From positions 1 through 6,319 of the forward strand of contig JAEYNO010000501.1 in the NCBI GenBank assembly GCA_023412515.1: a DNA stretch of 6,319 bases, given 5' to 3'. A program made the translations under genes and the position numbers. Positions 6,226 through 6,319 of the stretch are shown in pieces. This stretch comes from Actinomycetes bacterium (lineage in GTDB: Bacteria > Actinomycetota > Actinomycetes > Actinomycetales > Cellulomonadaceae). How positions within the stretch are numbered: position 1 is the first letter of the stretch; each line of letters starts with the position of its first letter. Under the pieces are notes generated by a model. It worked only from the letters and a program-made list of their open reading frames with translations, searched no databases and had not been told where the DNA came from.

Positions 6226-6319
6226 CCGACCCGCCCCCGGCGGACGCCCCCGGACGCCCGCGGTCGGCGTGCCGGGCACCCGGTCGCGCGCGCGTCGCGC
6301 GTCCCGCCCTGCGCGGCGG

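Noticed and set aside
6241..6259. CGGACGCCC repeated twice with one base between, upstream of serS
   Set aside because: Short, made only of common GC-rich words, with neighbouring CG runs. No reason to think it is a binding site or T-box element.
6269..6319. A plus-strand GTG-started frame running off the right edge, divergent from serS
   Set aside because: Only 17 codons, almost all Arg, Ala, Pro and Ser, no Shine-Dalgarno and no recognisable sequence. It cannot be told from noise.

Overview
The window is about 6.3 kb of very GC-rich DNA (roughly 70% G+C). Its codons strongly prefer G or C in the third position, GTG starts are used, and the predicted proteins look actinobacterial. The seryl-tRNA synthetase has the motif 3 wording usual in Actinobacteria, and the sugar transporter set suggests a saprophytic Micrococcales member, perhaps Cellulomonas or a relative. 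The taxon is inference, not something read directly from a marker.

All six recognisable genes lie on the minus strand, so the order of transcription runs from high to low coordinates. First comes serS (6213-4933), whose GTG start sits 7 nt after a TAGGGT -10-like hexamer and may be read leaderless. A Cof-type HAD phosphatase gene (4936-4139) overlaps the serS stop by 4 bp and is probably translated with it. A 219-bp gap (4138-3920) follows, holding weak hairpins, a perfect 11-bp tandem repeat and an imperfect inverted repeat. This gap is the likely control region of the next operon.

That operon encodes a CUT1-type carbohydrate ABC importer of the alpha-glucoside (AglEFG-like) kind: a solute-binding lipoprotein (3919-2540), a first permease (2387-1410) and a second permease (1413-475). 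The two permease genes overlap at ATGA. Between the binding-protein gene and the first permease gene lies a 152-bp spacer with two strong perfect hairpins, one of 13 bp and one of 9 bp. This arrangement could give more binding protein than permease. No ATPase gene is present, so the importer probably borrows a shared MsiK-type ATPase from elsewhere. Immediately after the second permease gene, and cut by the window edge, is the N-terminal part of an EamA/RhtA-type exporter. Its reading frame is clear but has no ordinary start codon near its expected beginning.

There are no RNA genes, insertion sequences, CRISPR arrays or phage genes that I can see. The gene content is ordinary chromosomal housekeeping and sugar uptake. 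The points worth a second look are in the spacers and start sites, and I do not see evidence of a novel multi-gene system.
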